From: JADCCX01 sp031373545
GTDB lineage: Bacteria > Pseudomonadota > Alphaproteobacteria > Rhizobiales > Beijerinckiaceae
Assembly (NCBI GenBank): GCA_031373545.1
Contig: JANMMT010000029.1
Span: 15,542-79,541 of the forward strand
Reading direction: 5' to 3'
DNA length: 64,000 nucleotides
The notes under the pieces were generated by a model that saw nothing but the letters and a program-made list of their open reading frames with translations, had not been told where the DNA came from and ran no database searches. A program made the translations under genes and the position numbers. How positions within the stretch are numbered: position 1 is the first letter of the stretch; each line of letters starts with the position of its first letter. Positions 51,397 through 59,781 of this stretch are shown one piece after another.

Positions 51397-51787
51397 GGAA
51401 ATTGTTTCTTTTCGACAGGGTGCGGCTCCTACATCGGCTGCCGACGGAGCCATCGTGACAAAGGCGGTGGTGCGCGCGGCGGACCGGCTGGGCCTGTCCG
51501 GCAAGGATGTGGCGGCCACGCTGGGCATCAGCGAGGCCACGCTGTCGCGCATGCGGCGGGGCGATTTCATCCTCACGCCGGCATCAAAACCCTACGAACT
51601 CGCCCTCCTGGTGATTCGCCTGTTCCGTTCGCTGGATGCGATCACCGGCGGACAGGAGTCTGTCGCACAGGCCTGGCTCACCAATCCCAACTCGGCGCTG
51701 CAGAGCATCCCCGCGCTGCAGCTGCGCAGCATCACAGGCCTCATGGATGTCATCGCCTATCTGGACGCCCGCCGCGCTCTTGTCTGA
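51395..51787 (+). CDS. Xre/MbcA/ParS-type antitoxin
   Basis: The 130-residue antitoxin has an Xre-like helix-turn-helix (LGLSGKDVAATLGISEATLSRMRRG, residues about 32-56) and a C-terminal DUF2384 toxin-binding region (AQAWLTNPNSALQSIPALQL to MDVIAYLDARRAL). It would neutralise the RES toxin and repress the operon. Its end overlaps the toxin start by 41 bases. Confidence 0.9.
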   Translation: MEIVSFRQGAAPTSAADGAIVTKAVVRAADRLGLSGKDVAATLGISEATLSRMRRGDFILTPASKPYELALLVIRLFRSLDAITGGQESVAQAWLTNPNSALQSIPALQLRSITGLMDVIAYLDARRALV

Positions 51788-52514
51788 GCAGCAGCCCTGG
51801 CACGGCACCGGCTGGCGCATGGTGGAAGCGCAGCATCTTGTCTCGACATTGAACCTCACCGATACTCTGGATGAGCAGGCGCGCCTCGAATTGCTGCTGG
51901 AAGAGACAAAGCCGCGCATTCCGGCGGCGTGCCAGCATCTGGATTATCTCCTCGCCACACCGTTCCGGTATGGTTCAGTTTATCCAAAGGGCTCGCGCTT
52001 TCGCCGCGCCGGACGCACCGAAGGCGTGTTTTACGCCGCCGAAGCGCCGCAAACAGCCGTGGCGGAAATGGCCTTCTACAGGCTGCTGTTCTATGCGGAA
52101 TCGCCGCAAACCGCCCCGCCGGATGTGGCCACCGAATACACCGCCATCGCCGCCGCGCTTGCCACGGATGCGAGCCTCGATCTGACTGCCCCTCCGCTCG
52201 CCGCCGGACATGGCGCATGGACTCACCCGACCGACTACGAGCCCTGCCAGGCGTTGGCAGAAGCCGCTCGCGCTGCGGGCACCGCCATCATGCGTTACCG
52301 CTCCGTGCGCGATCCAGGCGGAGGTCACAACCTCGCCGTACTCGCCTGCGCGGCCTTCGCCCGCCCCGCTCCGATCGAGCGGCAGACCTGGCGCATACGC
52401 TTGCACCGGCGCGGCGTGCAGGCCATCTGCGAGGCTCCCCGTCAGCGGTTCGAGCTGCCCATCGCGGGTTTTGCCCGCGACCCGCGACTTGCGGCGCTGG
52501 CGGCATCTGACTAG
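51747..52514 (+). CDS. RES-domain toxin (NAD+ phosphorylase type)
   Basis: RES toxins break down NAD+. The 255-residue protein has the RES core with arginines in FRYGSVYPKGSRFRRAG, a glutamate in GVFYAAEAPQTAVAEM, and the serine in AIMRYRSVRDPGGGHNLAVL. It is longer at the N-terminus than minimal RES proteins. ATG at 51747 overlaps the antitoxin frame, which couples translation; internal ATG at 51819 is an alternative. Placement after the cognate antitoxin supports a type II module. Confidence 0.88.
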   Translation: MSSPIWTPAALLSEQQPWHGTGWRMVEAQHLVSTLNLTDTLDEQARLELLLEETKPRIPAACQHLDYLLATPFRYGSVYPKGSRFRRAGRTEGVFYAAEAPQTAVAEMAFYRLLFYAESPQTAPPDVATEYTAIAAALATDASLDLTAPPLAAGHGAWTHPTDYEPCQALAEAARAAGTAIMRYRSVRDPGGGHNLAVLACAAFARPAPIERQTWRIRLHRRGVQAICEAPRQRFELPIAGFARDPRLAALAASD

Positions 52515-52546
52515 AGGGTGCACTGCACAACCCCGTCCGGACAGCA

Positions 52547-53209
52547 ATGACCCACCCGCCCACGCCGCGCACCGCATCCACCTATGCGGTCAAGGAGATT
52601 TTCCTGACCCTGCAGGGCGAAGGCGGACAGGCCGGGCGTCCGGCCGTGTTCTGCCGCTTTGCAGGCTGCAATCTGTGGTCAGGCCGCGAAGCCGACCGCA
52701 TGAAGGCCGTCTGTCAATTCTGCGACACGGATTTTGTCGGCACCAATGGCACCCTGGGTGCGCGCTACACCGATGCAGCCCATCTGGCGGAGACCATTTC
52801 CGCCTGCTGGACCGCAGGACATGATCACCGGTTGTGCGTGCTCACGGGCGGCGAACCGCTGCTTCAAGTCGATGACGAGCTTGTCGCGGCGCTTCATGCC
52901 CGTGGCTTCGAGATCGCGGTTGAAACCAACGGCACCATGCCCGCCCCCGAGGGGCTGGACTGGATCTGCGTGAGCCCCAAAGCCGATGCGCCGCTCGTGC
53001 TCACCAAGGGGCATGAATTGAAACTGGTGTTTCCGCAGGCCAGTGCCCCGCCGGATCGTTTCGCCCATCTCGATTTCGAGCGGTTTTCCTTGCAACCGAT
53101 GGATGGCCCCGCCGTTGAAGAGAACACGCAACGGGCCATTGCCTATTGTCTCCAGCACCCGCAGTGGCGCCTCAGCGTGCAGACGCACAAGCATTTGGGG
53201 ATCAGATAA
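52547..53209 (+). CDS. queE: 7-carboxy-7-deazaguanine synthase QueE
   Basis: QueE is a radical SAM enzyme that turns 6-carboxytetrahydropterin into 7-carboxy-7-deazaguanine for queuosine. The 220-residue protein has the start YAVKEIFLTLQGEGGQAGRP and a cluster motif with C41, C56 and C59 (CX14CX2C), the long-insert variant. LTGGEPLLQ binds SAM. It heads the queE-queD-queC operon; the junction with queD holds a small sequence duplication. Confidence 0.95.
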   Translation: MTHPPTPRTASTYAVKEIFLTLQGEGGQAGRPAVFCRFAGCNLWSGREADRMKAVCQFCDTDFVGTNGTLGARYTDAAHLAETISACWTAGHDHRLCVLTGGEPLLQVDDELVAALHARGFEIAVETNGTMPAPEGLDWICVSPKADAPLVLTKGHELKLVFPQASAPPDRFAHLDFERFSLQPMDGPAVEENTQRAIAYCLQHPQWRLSVQTHKHLGIR

Positions 53210-53231
53210 TGCAACTGGGAATCCGATAGTG
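53191..53231 (+). repeat. Tandem duplication at the queE/queD junction
   Basis: The end of queE, CATTTGGGGATCAGATAATG, is followed by CAACTGGGAATCCGATAGTG. Both units read (H/Q)-L-G-I-R-stop and end in a possible start codon overlapping the stop. The second unit supplies the GTG of queD. An ATG at 53208 opens only a six-residue ORF. Confidence 0.75.
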
Positions 53232-53597
53232 ATCGAACTGACCAAATCCTTCAACTTCGAGGCGGCGCATACCCTGCATCGGGTGATTGATGCCGAGCCA
53301 AGCCGGCGCATCCATGGGCATTCCTACCGCGCCGAAATCACGCTGCGCGGAGCGCCCGAGGCAGAGAGCGGCATGCTGATCGACCTGGCCATTTTCGAAC
53401 AGGCGCTGGAAGAAGCCCGCGACGGTCTCGACCACCGGTTTCTGGACGAGGTGGCGGATTTGGGCCCCGCAACCCTAGAAAACCTTTCGATCTGGATCTG
53501 GCGCAAGCTCGGCTCGCGGTTGCCCGGCCTGCATGCCGTCACGGTCTGCCGCGACAGCGCGCGCGAAACCTGCCGTTATTTCGGACCCGCCGCGTGA
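53229..53597 (+). CDS. queD: 6-carboxy/6-pyruvoyl tetrahydropterin synthase family (QueD position)
   Basis: QueD makes 6-carboxytetrahydropterin from dihydroneopterin triphosphate. The 122-residue protein has the zinc histidines in FEAAHTLHR and RIHGHSYRAE, and the LENLSIWIWRKL segment. Where E. coli QueD has its catalytic cysteine (KCGRLHGH) this protein reads PSRRIHGH, so serine replaces it. The operon setting still points to queuosine synthesis. GTG at 53229 starts the gene after a GGGA site; queC overlaps its stop (GTGA). Confidence 0.88.
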   Translation: MIELTKSFNFEAAHTLHRVIDAEPSRRIHGHSYRAEITLRGAPEAESGMLIDLAIFEQALEEARDGLDHRFLDEVADLGPATLENLSIWIWRKLGSRLPGLHAVTVCRDSARETCRYFGPAA

Positions 53598-54310
53598 CGA
53601 CACCCGGCGATGACAAGGCGCTCGTGCTGTTCTCGGGCGGGCAGGATTCGACAACCTGTCTGGCCTGGGCGCTGGACCGCTTTTCGCATGTGGAAACCCT
53701 CGGCTTCGATTACGGCCAGCGCCACCGTGTGGAACTCGAGGTGCGGGCGCCTGTGCTTGCTGCGCTGCGGGGGCTGGACACCGCCTGGTGTGACCGCCTC
53801 GGTGCAGACCACCTGCTTAACCTCTGCGTGCTGGGACAGGTGAGCGATACGGCCTTGACCCGGGACGTGGCCATCACGATGGAGGCGACGGGTCTGCCCA
53901 ACACCTTCGTGCCCGGCCGCAACCTCGTCTTCCTCACCTTTGCTGCCGCACTCGCCTATCGGCGCGGCTTGAAGCACATCGTGACCGGCGTGTGCGAGAC
54001 GGATTATTCCGGTTACCCCGACTGCCGCGATGACACCATGAAGGCGATGCAGATCGCGCTCAACCTGGGCATGGAGAGCCGCTTTGTGGTGCACACGCCC
54101 CTGATGTGGATCGACAAGGCTGCGACGTGGGAACTGGCCGAGACGCTGGGCGGGACGCCGCTGGTCGACGTGGTGCGGGACGAAACCCACACCTGCTACA
54201 CCGGCGACCGGACCCACAATCATGACTGGGGCAAAGGGTGCGGCGCTTGCCCGGCCTGCGATCTCAGACGAACGGGCTGGCTGGCCTACATGGACCGCAA
54301 ACGCGGCTGA
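53594..54310 (+). CDS. queC: 7-cyano-7-deazaguanine (preQ0) synthase QueC
   Basis: QueC uses ATP and ammonia to turn 7-carboxy-7-deazaguanine into preQ0. The 238-residue protein has the PP-loop LVLFSGGQDSTTCLAWAL, the VPGRNLVFLTFAAALA segment, and a C-terminal zinc site with cysteines in HTCYTGDRTH and KGCGACPACDLR. It starts with GTG at 53594, overlapping queD. It converges with tadC, four bases apart with no visible terminator. Confidence 0.97.
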   Translation: MTTPGDDKALVLFSGGQDSTTCLAWALDRFSHVETLGFDYGQRHRVELEVRAPVLAALRGLDTAWCDRLGADHLLNLCVLGQVSDTALTRDVAITMEATGLPNTFVPGRNLVFLTFAAALAYRRGLKHIVTGVCETDYSGYPDCRDDTMKAMQIALNLGMESRFVVHTPLMWIDKAATWELAETLGGTPLVDVVRDETHTCYTGDRTHNHDWGKGCGACPACDLRRTGWLAYMDRKRG

Positions 54311-54314
54311 GCGG

Positions 54315-55292
54315 TCATTTCTTGCCGAGAACCTCTATGATCGCAGGGCCGAGAATCACCACGAACAGCACGGGCAGGAAGAACAGGATCATCGGCACAG
54401 TGAGCTTGGGCGGCAAGGCAGCCGCCTTCTTCTCGGCCTCGTTCATGCGCTGATCGCGGAATTCCTGGCTGAGCACACGAATGGCAAGGCCCACGGGCGT
54501 GCCGTAGCGCTCGGCCTGGATCAGCGCGAGACAGACCGCTTTCACGCTGTCGAGGCCAGTGCGCGCGGCGAGGTTTTCGTAAGCCTGGCGGCGCTCGGAA
54601 AGATAGGACAGCTCCGCCGTGGTCAACGTCAGCTCTTCGGCCAGCGGGATGGACTGGATGCCGATTTCCGTCGCCACCTTGCGGAAGGAGGCCTCCACCG
54701 ACATGCCCGATTCCACACAGATCAGCAGCAGGTCCAGCGCATCGGGAAAGGCCTTGCGGAACGAGGCCTGGCGCTTGCCGATCTGATTGCGCAGGAACAA
54801 TTCCGGCGCCTTGATGCCGGCGTAGGCTCCCGTGATGCCGATGCCGAACTTGATGATCACGCCCTGCTCGGCCGCCATGAAGGCAAAGGCATAGATGATG
54901 GCGGAGAAGAACAGCACGATCGGCATGAGCATGCGGAAGAACAGGAAGGTGTGCTCCGCCTGCTGACCGCGATAGCCGGCCTGCTGCAGCTTGAGCTTCG
55001 CCCCCTCCGTGCCCAGCCAGTCGCCCAGCTTGTAGTCCTCGACAATGCGGCGGATGAAGGCCTTCTGCTCGTGCCGTATGCCCTGCTGCTTGCCGCCTTG
55101 ATTGAGGCGCTCGCGCGCGCGCACACGGATGCGGTCCCGCTCCAGTGCCACGTCGCGCATGCGTTGCGCCAGTTCCTCCTTTTCGAGGAAGGGCATGGCA
55201 AACGTCAGCACGGCGGCGGCAGCGGCGATGGCTGTCAGCAGCATCGCCAGAAAGCCGGGATCGGTCAGTTTGCCCAGGATGGCACTTGTCAT
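54315..55292 (-). CDS. tadC: Flp pilus platform protein TadC
   Basis: TadC is an inner-membrane platform protein of the Flp pilus machine. The 325-residue protein has a first helix near residue 17, the type II secretion F domain with GMSVEASFRKVATEIG (the ESG-type motif), and two C-terminal helices ending VPMILFFLPVLFVVILGPAII. It is last in the pilus operon, 12 bases after tadB. Confidence 0.93.
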   Translation of the reverse strand: MTSAILGKLTDPGFLAMLLTAIAAAAAVLTFAMPFLEKEELAQRMRDVALERDRIRVRARERLNQGGKQQGIRHEQKAFIRRIVEDYKLGDWLGTEGAKLKLQQAGYRGQQAEHTFLFFRMLMPIVLFFSAIIYAFAFMAAEQGVIIKFGIGITGAYAGIKAPELFLRNQIGKRQASFRKAFPDALDLLLICVESGMSVEASFRKVATEIGIQSIPLAEELTLTTAELSYLSERRQAYENLAARTGLDSVKAVCLALIQAERYGTPVGLAIRVLSQEFRDQRMNEAEKKAAALPPKLTVPMILFFLPVLFVVILGPAIIEVLGKK

Positions 55293-55304
55293 GATGCGTG
55301 TGCC

Positions 55305-56288
55305 TCAGATGTCAAAGTTGATCATTTTCTTCATCACGACCACGCCGCAGATCATCCAGAAGGCGGAGCCAAGCAGCAACATGTGGCCGAACTGGGTGTT
55401 GAACAGCGGCGCAATGAAGCCGGGACTGGCCGCCTGAACCATGGCAGCGACGATGAAGGGCAGGCAGCCGATGATCCAGGCCGAGGCTTTTGCCTCCATG
55501 CTCATGGCGTTGATCTTGGCGCGCATCTTCTTGCGCTCGCGCAAGACGCGCGACAGGTTGCCCAACGCTTCGGCCAGATTGCCGCCAGCCTTCTGCTGAA
55601 TCTGGATGACAATGACGAAGAAGTTGGCCTCGGGGATCGGCATGCGCTTGAACAGGCGGGAGCAGGCATCGCCCACCGTCAGGCCCATGGTCTGCGCATC
55701 GACGATGGCGCGAAATTCGGATTTGAGCGGCTCCTGCGATTCCCCCGCAATAATGCGCAGGCAGTCGCCCAAGGGCAGGCCGGATTTGATGCCGCGCACG
55801 ATGACATCGATGGCGTTGGGGAACTCCAGCACGAACTTGCCGACGCGTTTCTTGTAGGAATACGACAGGAACCAGTTCGGCAGGCCGACTCCGCCGACGA
55901 TGAGGCCCATGGCGGCAGCGATAGGGTTGTCGAAGAACAGGTAGATCAGCACGGCCAGAGCAAAACCGGCGCCCAGACTGCCCATGTAAAAATTCTGCTT
56001 GGTCCAGGTGAAGCCGGCCCGTTCGATCTTGTCTTCCAGGCTGACGCGGCGTTTGGCGTTCTCGCGCTCGTCCAGGTCCTTGAGGCTGTCGGCCACGGCC
56101 TTCTTGCGGTTGTTGGTGGCTTCAGCCACCCGTTCCCCGGCGCGGCGCTGGCTGCTGGACAGGCTGAGCGCATCGATGCGCTGGTCCGTGCGCGCCTCAC
56201 CCGAAAGGATCGGATAGACAAAGGCGAAGAACAGCCCGCCAACGGTGAGGGCCGCCAGAATGCCTATGGTGAGGGTTTGCAGATCCAC
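55305..56288 (-). CDS. tadB: Flp pilus platform protein TadB
   Basis: The 327-residue TadB pairs with TadC in the membrane. It has an N-terminal helix (LTIGILAALTVGGLFFAFVYPIL), a middle membrane pair, the T2SF domain with GLPLGDCLRIIAGESQEPL, and ANFFVIVIQIQQKAGGNLAEAL, then two final helices. It follows cpaF by 16 bases in the cpa/tad operon. Confidence 0.94.
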   Translation of the reverse strand: MDLQTLTIGILAALTVGGLFFAFVYPILSGEARTDQRIDALSLSSSQRRAGERVAEATNNRKKAVADSLKDLDERENAKRRVSLEDKIERAGFTWTKQNFYMGSLGAGFALAVLIYLFFDNPIAAAMGLIVGGVGLPNWFLSYSYKKRVGKFVLEFPNAIDVIVRGIKSGLPLGDCLRIIAGESQEPLKSEFRAIVDAQTMGLTVGDACSRLFKRMPIPEANFFVIVIQIQQKAGGNLAEALGNLSRVLRERKKMRAKINAMSMEAKASAWIIGCLPFIVAAMVQAASPGFIAPLFNTQFGHMLLLGSAFWMICGVVVMKKMINFDI

Positions 56289-56304
56289 TTGGGTCCTCGT
56301 TTGC

Positions 56305-57762
56305 TCAAGCCGTCACGGGCTTGTCTTCAGCAGCATCCAGAGCGGCGGCGAGCTGTTTTTCCATCCCGTAATAGCGGGCGCGATCCCAGAATTTCGGACG
56401 CCCGATGCCGGATGACTTGTGCTTGCCGATGATCTTGCCGTTCGCATCTTCGCCGGTGATGTCATAGGTCATGAGGTCTTGCGTGATGATGACCTCGCCT
56501 TCCATGCCCAGCACTTCGGTGATGTGGGTGATGCGGCGGGAGCCATCGCGCAGACGCGCGGCCTGCACGATCACGTCTATGGAGGAGGTCATCATCTCGC
56601 GGATGGTCTTGGAAGGCAGCGAAAAGCCACCCATCGTGATCATGGATTCGATGCGCGACAGGGCTTCGCGCGGCGAGTTGGCGTGGAGCGTGCCCATGGA
56701 GCCATCATGGCCCGTGTTCATGGCCTGCAACAGGTCGAAGGCTTCAGGTCCGCGGACTTCGCCGACGATGATGCGCTCCGGGCGCATGCGCAGGCAGTTC
56801 TTGACCAGCTCACGCATGGTCACGGCGCCCTGCCCTTCCAGGTTCGGCGGGCGGGTTTCAAGGCGCACGACGTGGGTCTGCTGCAGTTGCAATTCGGCCG
56901 CATCCTCACAGGTGATGATGCGTTCGTCGTCTTCGATATAGGCGGTCAGGCAGTTGAGCAGCGTCGTCTTGCCCGAACCCGTGCCGCCCGAAATGATCAC
57001 ATTGCAGCGCACCTTGCCGATGATCTTGAGGACATCCGCGCCTTCCATGGAAATCGAGCCGAAGCGCATGAGCTGATCGAGGGTCAGCTTGTCTTTCTTG
57101 AACTTGCGGATGGTGAGGGCCGCTCCGTCGATGGCAAGGGGCGGCGCGATGACGTTGACGCGTGAACCGTCCATCAGACGCGCATCACAGATGGGCGAGG
57201 CTTCGTCGACGCGGCGGCCGACCTGGCTGACGATGCGCTGGCAGATGTTCATGAGCTGGCTGGCGTCGCGAAAGCGGATGTTTGTCAGCTGGATCTTGCC
57301 GCCCACTTCGATGAACGTGCGCTCGGGACCATTGACCATGATGTCGGCGATGTCATCGCGGGCCAGCAGCGGCTCCAGCGGACCATAACCCAGCACATCG
57401 TTGCAGATGTCGTCGAGCATTTCCTCCTGCTCGGCGATGGACATGACGACGTTCTTCAACGTGACGATTTCACCCACGATGTCGCGGATTTCCTCGCGGG
57501 CGCTCTCCACATCGAGCTTGGCGAGCTGGCCAAGGTCGATCGCCTCGATCAGGGCGCCGAAGATCATCGCCTTGGTCTGGTAGTACTCGTCGGGCTTGCG
57601 GGCAACCGATGCGATCGGTGCCGAGGCCTTTGGCATCTGGCCCATGGCCGACGCGGGTGCGCGTTCGGGCTCACGTGTCGAGGCCGCGGACGACGCGCTG
57701 GAGGCTGCCGGCGCTGGTGCGCCTGCTGCTGTTGCGCCAAATGTGGCCCTGCGACCGAACAT
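56305..57762 (-). CDS. cpaF: Flp pilus ATPase CpaF/TadA
   Basis: CpaF powers pilus assembly. The 485-residue protein has a Ser/Ala/Pro-rich N-terminus, then the secretion ATPase core with Walker A SGGTGSGKTTLLNCL, an Asp box, Walker B RPERIIVGEVRGPEAFDLLQ, and His box GHDGSMGTLHANSPREAL. Length and order fit Caulobacter CpaF. It lies downstream of cpaE on the minus strand with 33 bases between. Confidence 0.97.
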   Translation of the reverse strand: MFGRRATFGATAAGAPAPAASSASSAASTREPERAPASAMGQMPKASAPIASVARKPDEYYQTKAMIFGALIEAIDLGQLAKLDVESAREEIRDIVGEIVTLKNVVMSIAEQEEMLDDICNDVLGYGPLEPLLARDDIADIMVNGPERTFIEVGGKIQLTNIRFRDASQLMNICQRIVSQVGRRVDEASPICDARLMDGSRVNVIAPPLAIDGAALTIRKFKKDKLTLDQLMRFGSISMEGADVLKIIGKVRCNVIISGGTGSGKTTLLNCLTAYIEDDERIITCEDAAELQLQQTHVVRLETRPPNLEGQGAVTMRELVKNCLRMRPERIIVGEVRGPEAFDLLQAMNTGHDGSMGTLHANSPREALSRIESMITMGGFSLPSKTIREMMTSSIDVIVQAARLRDGSRRITHITEVLGMEGEVIITQDLMTYDITGEDANGKIIGKHKSSGIGRPKFWDRARYYGMEKQLAAALDAAEDKPVTA

Positions 57763-57795
57763 GCCGTGCTACTCCAATGTGGTCTTCTGGCCTTT

Positions 57796-59049
57796 TCAGG
57801 CGGCCTTGGGCTTGAAGCGCATGAGCAGCGGATCAAGGAATGATTTCTTCGCCATCTTGGCTTCCGAGCGACCCGTGACGCGGCGGGCAAGCTCCGTGAT
57901 GCCGTCGACGGTCTTGGATTTCGCCTGCACTTCCACGAGCATCTGCCCGTTGTTGGACGCTGTGCCGAACAGAGCCGGATCGAAGGCAAAGGCTGCCACG
58001 ATTTCAGACTCGAGCGCCTTGGCGAATTCGGCCACGCCGATCTCCGGCCTCTTGGGCACGCCCACCATGTTGAGCACCAGCAGCGGCTTCACATCGTTGG
58101 GCCGCGCCTGTTTGAGCGTGTCCAGCAGGGTCTTGGCGTTGCGCAGGTTCGCCAGATCCGGCGCAGCCACGATGACGACTTCGTCGGCCCCCACGAGCAG
58201 GCGGCGTGACCAGGATGTCCACAGATGCGGGATGTCGTAGACAATGTTTGGTGTCGAGCTGCGCAGGATATCCGACAGGTTGTCGAAATCCGTCTCGCGG
58301 AAATCATAGGTGCGTTCGAGGGTGGCGGGCGCGGCCATCAGATTGAGATTGTTGGTGCACTTGGCCAGCAGGCGGTCGACGAAATTGGTGTCGAGGCGGT
58401 CGGCGGAGAGCACCACATCCGCAATGCCCTGCGCCGGGTCCTGGTTGAAATCGAGACCGGCGGTTCCGAACGGCAGATCCATATCCACCAGGGTCGTGGC
58501 GGAATCAAAGTCTGTCGAGATGGCGAAAGCCAGGTTATGGGCGATGGTCGATGCGCCCACACCCCCCTTGGCGCCCATGACCGCGATGTTGCGGCCCAGA
58601 GTCTTGCCATCCTCGGCGGTGAACATGGACCCGAGGGCCGCGATGAAATCCATCATGTTCACCGGCGCGATGAGATATTCGCTCACGCCGCGCCGCATCA
58701 GGTCGCGGTAGAGAATCACATCATTCGTATGCCCGATGACAAGCACGCGTGTGCCCAGGTCGCAGTACTGCGCCAGTTCGTCGAGGCTGGAGAGAAGCAC
58801 GCGCTTGTCGACGCCCGCTTCGATGACGATGACATTGGGTGTCGGCGCGCCGCGATAGGCCTCAAGGCAGGTGACGATGCCGCCATCCTGCACCTTGAGC
58901 ATGGTCTTTGACATGCGACGGTCGGATTGCGCGGCATTGATGACGTTCTTGATGTCCGCCGTTTCGCAGAACGCCTGGATGGTGACGCGCGGCAGTGGTG
59001 GAATGTGATCGGCGAGGCCAACCAGGGCGGGATCAGGCTGATGCATCAT
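57796..59049 (-). CDS. cpaE: Pilus assembly ATPase CpaE/TadZ
   Basis: CpaE/TadZ positions the pilus machine at the pole. The 417-residue protein joins an N-terminal receiver-like domain (about residues 20-140, VIVIEAGVDKRVLLSSLDEL) to a ParA/MinD-like ATPase with deviant Walker A MGAKGGVGASTIAHNLA and TLVDMDLPFG. Its ATG overlaps the cpaD stop. The receiver lacks a clear phospho-aspartate set. Confidence 0.95.
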   Translation of the reverse strand: MMHQPDPALVGLADHIPPLPRVTIQAFCETADIKNVINAAQSDRRMSKTMLKVQDGGIVTCLEAYRGAPTPNVIVIEAGVDKRVLLSSLDELAQYCDLGTRVLVIGHTNDVILYRDLMRRGVSEYLIAPVNMMDFIAALGSMFTAEDGKTLGRNIAVMGAKGGVGASTIAHNLAFAISTDFDSATTLVDMDLPFGTAGLDFNQDPAQGIADVVLSADRLDTNFVDRLLAKCTNNLNLMAAPATLERTYDFRETDFDNLSDILRSSTPNIVYDIPHLWTSWSRRLLVGADEVVIVAAPDLANLRNAKTLLDTLKQARPNDVKPLLVLNMVGVPKRPEIGVAEFAKALESEIVAAFAFDPALFGTASNNGQMLVEVQAKSKTVDGITELARRVTGRSEAKMAKKSFLDPLLMRFKPKAA

Positions 59050-59762
59050 GTGCCTCCCACCGCATTGCGGATCGATGTGCCGGATGGCTTGAGTTCCTGC
59101 ATCTGGCCATCGCGCATGCGCTCGATCGCCTTGACACGCTTGTTGACATCGACCGGGCCATCCTGGCGCGGGCGGATGAGATCACGCGGATCGTCGATCT
59201 GGGCGGCGAGGTTCTGCTGGTAGGAGCAGCCGAAGTTGTAGGGCGAGAGGTTGCTGTTGCTCTGCTGGATGGTGATCGGCGTGATGCTGTCGCCTTCATA
59301 ACCGCATTTGTGGGCGACCTGCGCCTTGAGGCGCGCATAGGCAAGGCGAATGGGAGCGGCGCCGCCGTGCTGGGGCTGATAATGCGCGACCTGCAGGCGC
59401 CCACTGGCACCGCCCGCGGCAAGCACCTTGCGAATGCTGTTGAGCCCCTCGGAGATATGCGCCCCGTTGGCGCCTGTCGGCAGATAGGCGATGAGCGGGC
59501 CCTGGCCGTGGGTCATGTATTGCTGGCCGAAACTGCGGACATCTTCGGTCTGGCGATAATCCATGGCCCCGCGCCCAGCGAATATATCCATCGTCTCGTT
59601 GGAATGACCAAGCGTGATGGGGTGACGGTCGCGGTAATCGGCAGGAATGCTCGACGTGTAGTCCTGGCCGCCCTTGGCGCAGGCACCCAGCGCCAACACG
59701 GATGCCACCAGAGCGGCCAGCCCCATGCTGTTGGTGCGATGCCCGTTCTTTTGCGCAGCCAT
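59046..59762 (-). CDS. cpaD: Pilus assembly lipoprotein CpaD
   Basis: CpaD is an outer-membrane lipoprotein that helps the CpaC secretin. The 238-residue protein has a lipoprotein signal (AALVASVLALGAC, lipobox LGAC), then the family region DYRDRHPITLGHSNETMDIF and the C-terminal FGCSYQQNLAAQIDDPRDLIRP. ATG at 59762 is chosen because GGGGAG lies eight bases before it, 19 bases after the cpaC stop; ATG at 59789 is an alternative. Confidence 0.92.
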   Translation of the reverse strand: MAAQKNGHRTNSMGLAALVASVLALGACAKGGQDYTSSIPADYRDRHPITLGHSNETMDIFAGRGAMDYRQTEDVRSFGQQYMTHGQGPLIAYLPTGANGAHISEGLNSIRKVLAAGGASGRLQVAHYQPQHGGAAPIRLAYARLKAQVAHKCGYEGDSITPITIQQSNSNLSPYNFGCSYQQNLAAQIDDPRDLIRPRQDGPVDVNKRVKAIERMRDGQMQELKPSGTSIRNAVGGT

Positions 59763-59781
59763 CGGCTGAAACTCCCCTGAC

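Noticed and set aside
52515..52546. Possible preQ1 riboswitch before queE
   Set aside because: Only 32 bases separate the toxin stop and queE, and the preQ1 aptamer pattern is not present.
54222..56432. A 736-codon open frame on the plus strand opposite tadC and tadB
   Set aside because: It is antisense to two clear TadB/TadC genes, starts inside queC, and its protein is His/Gln/Arg-rich without any family motif. Long antisense frames are expected in GC-rich DNA.
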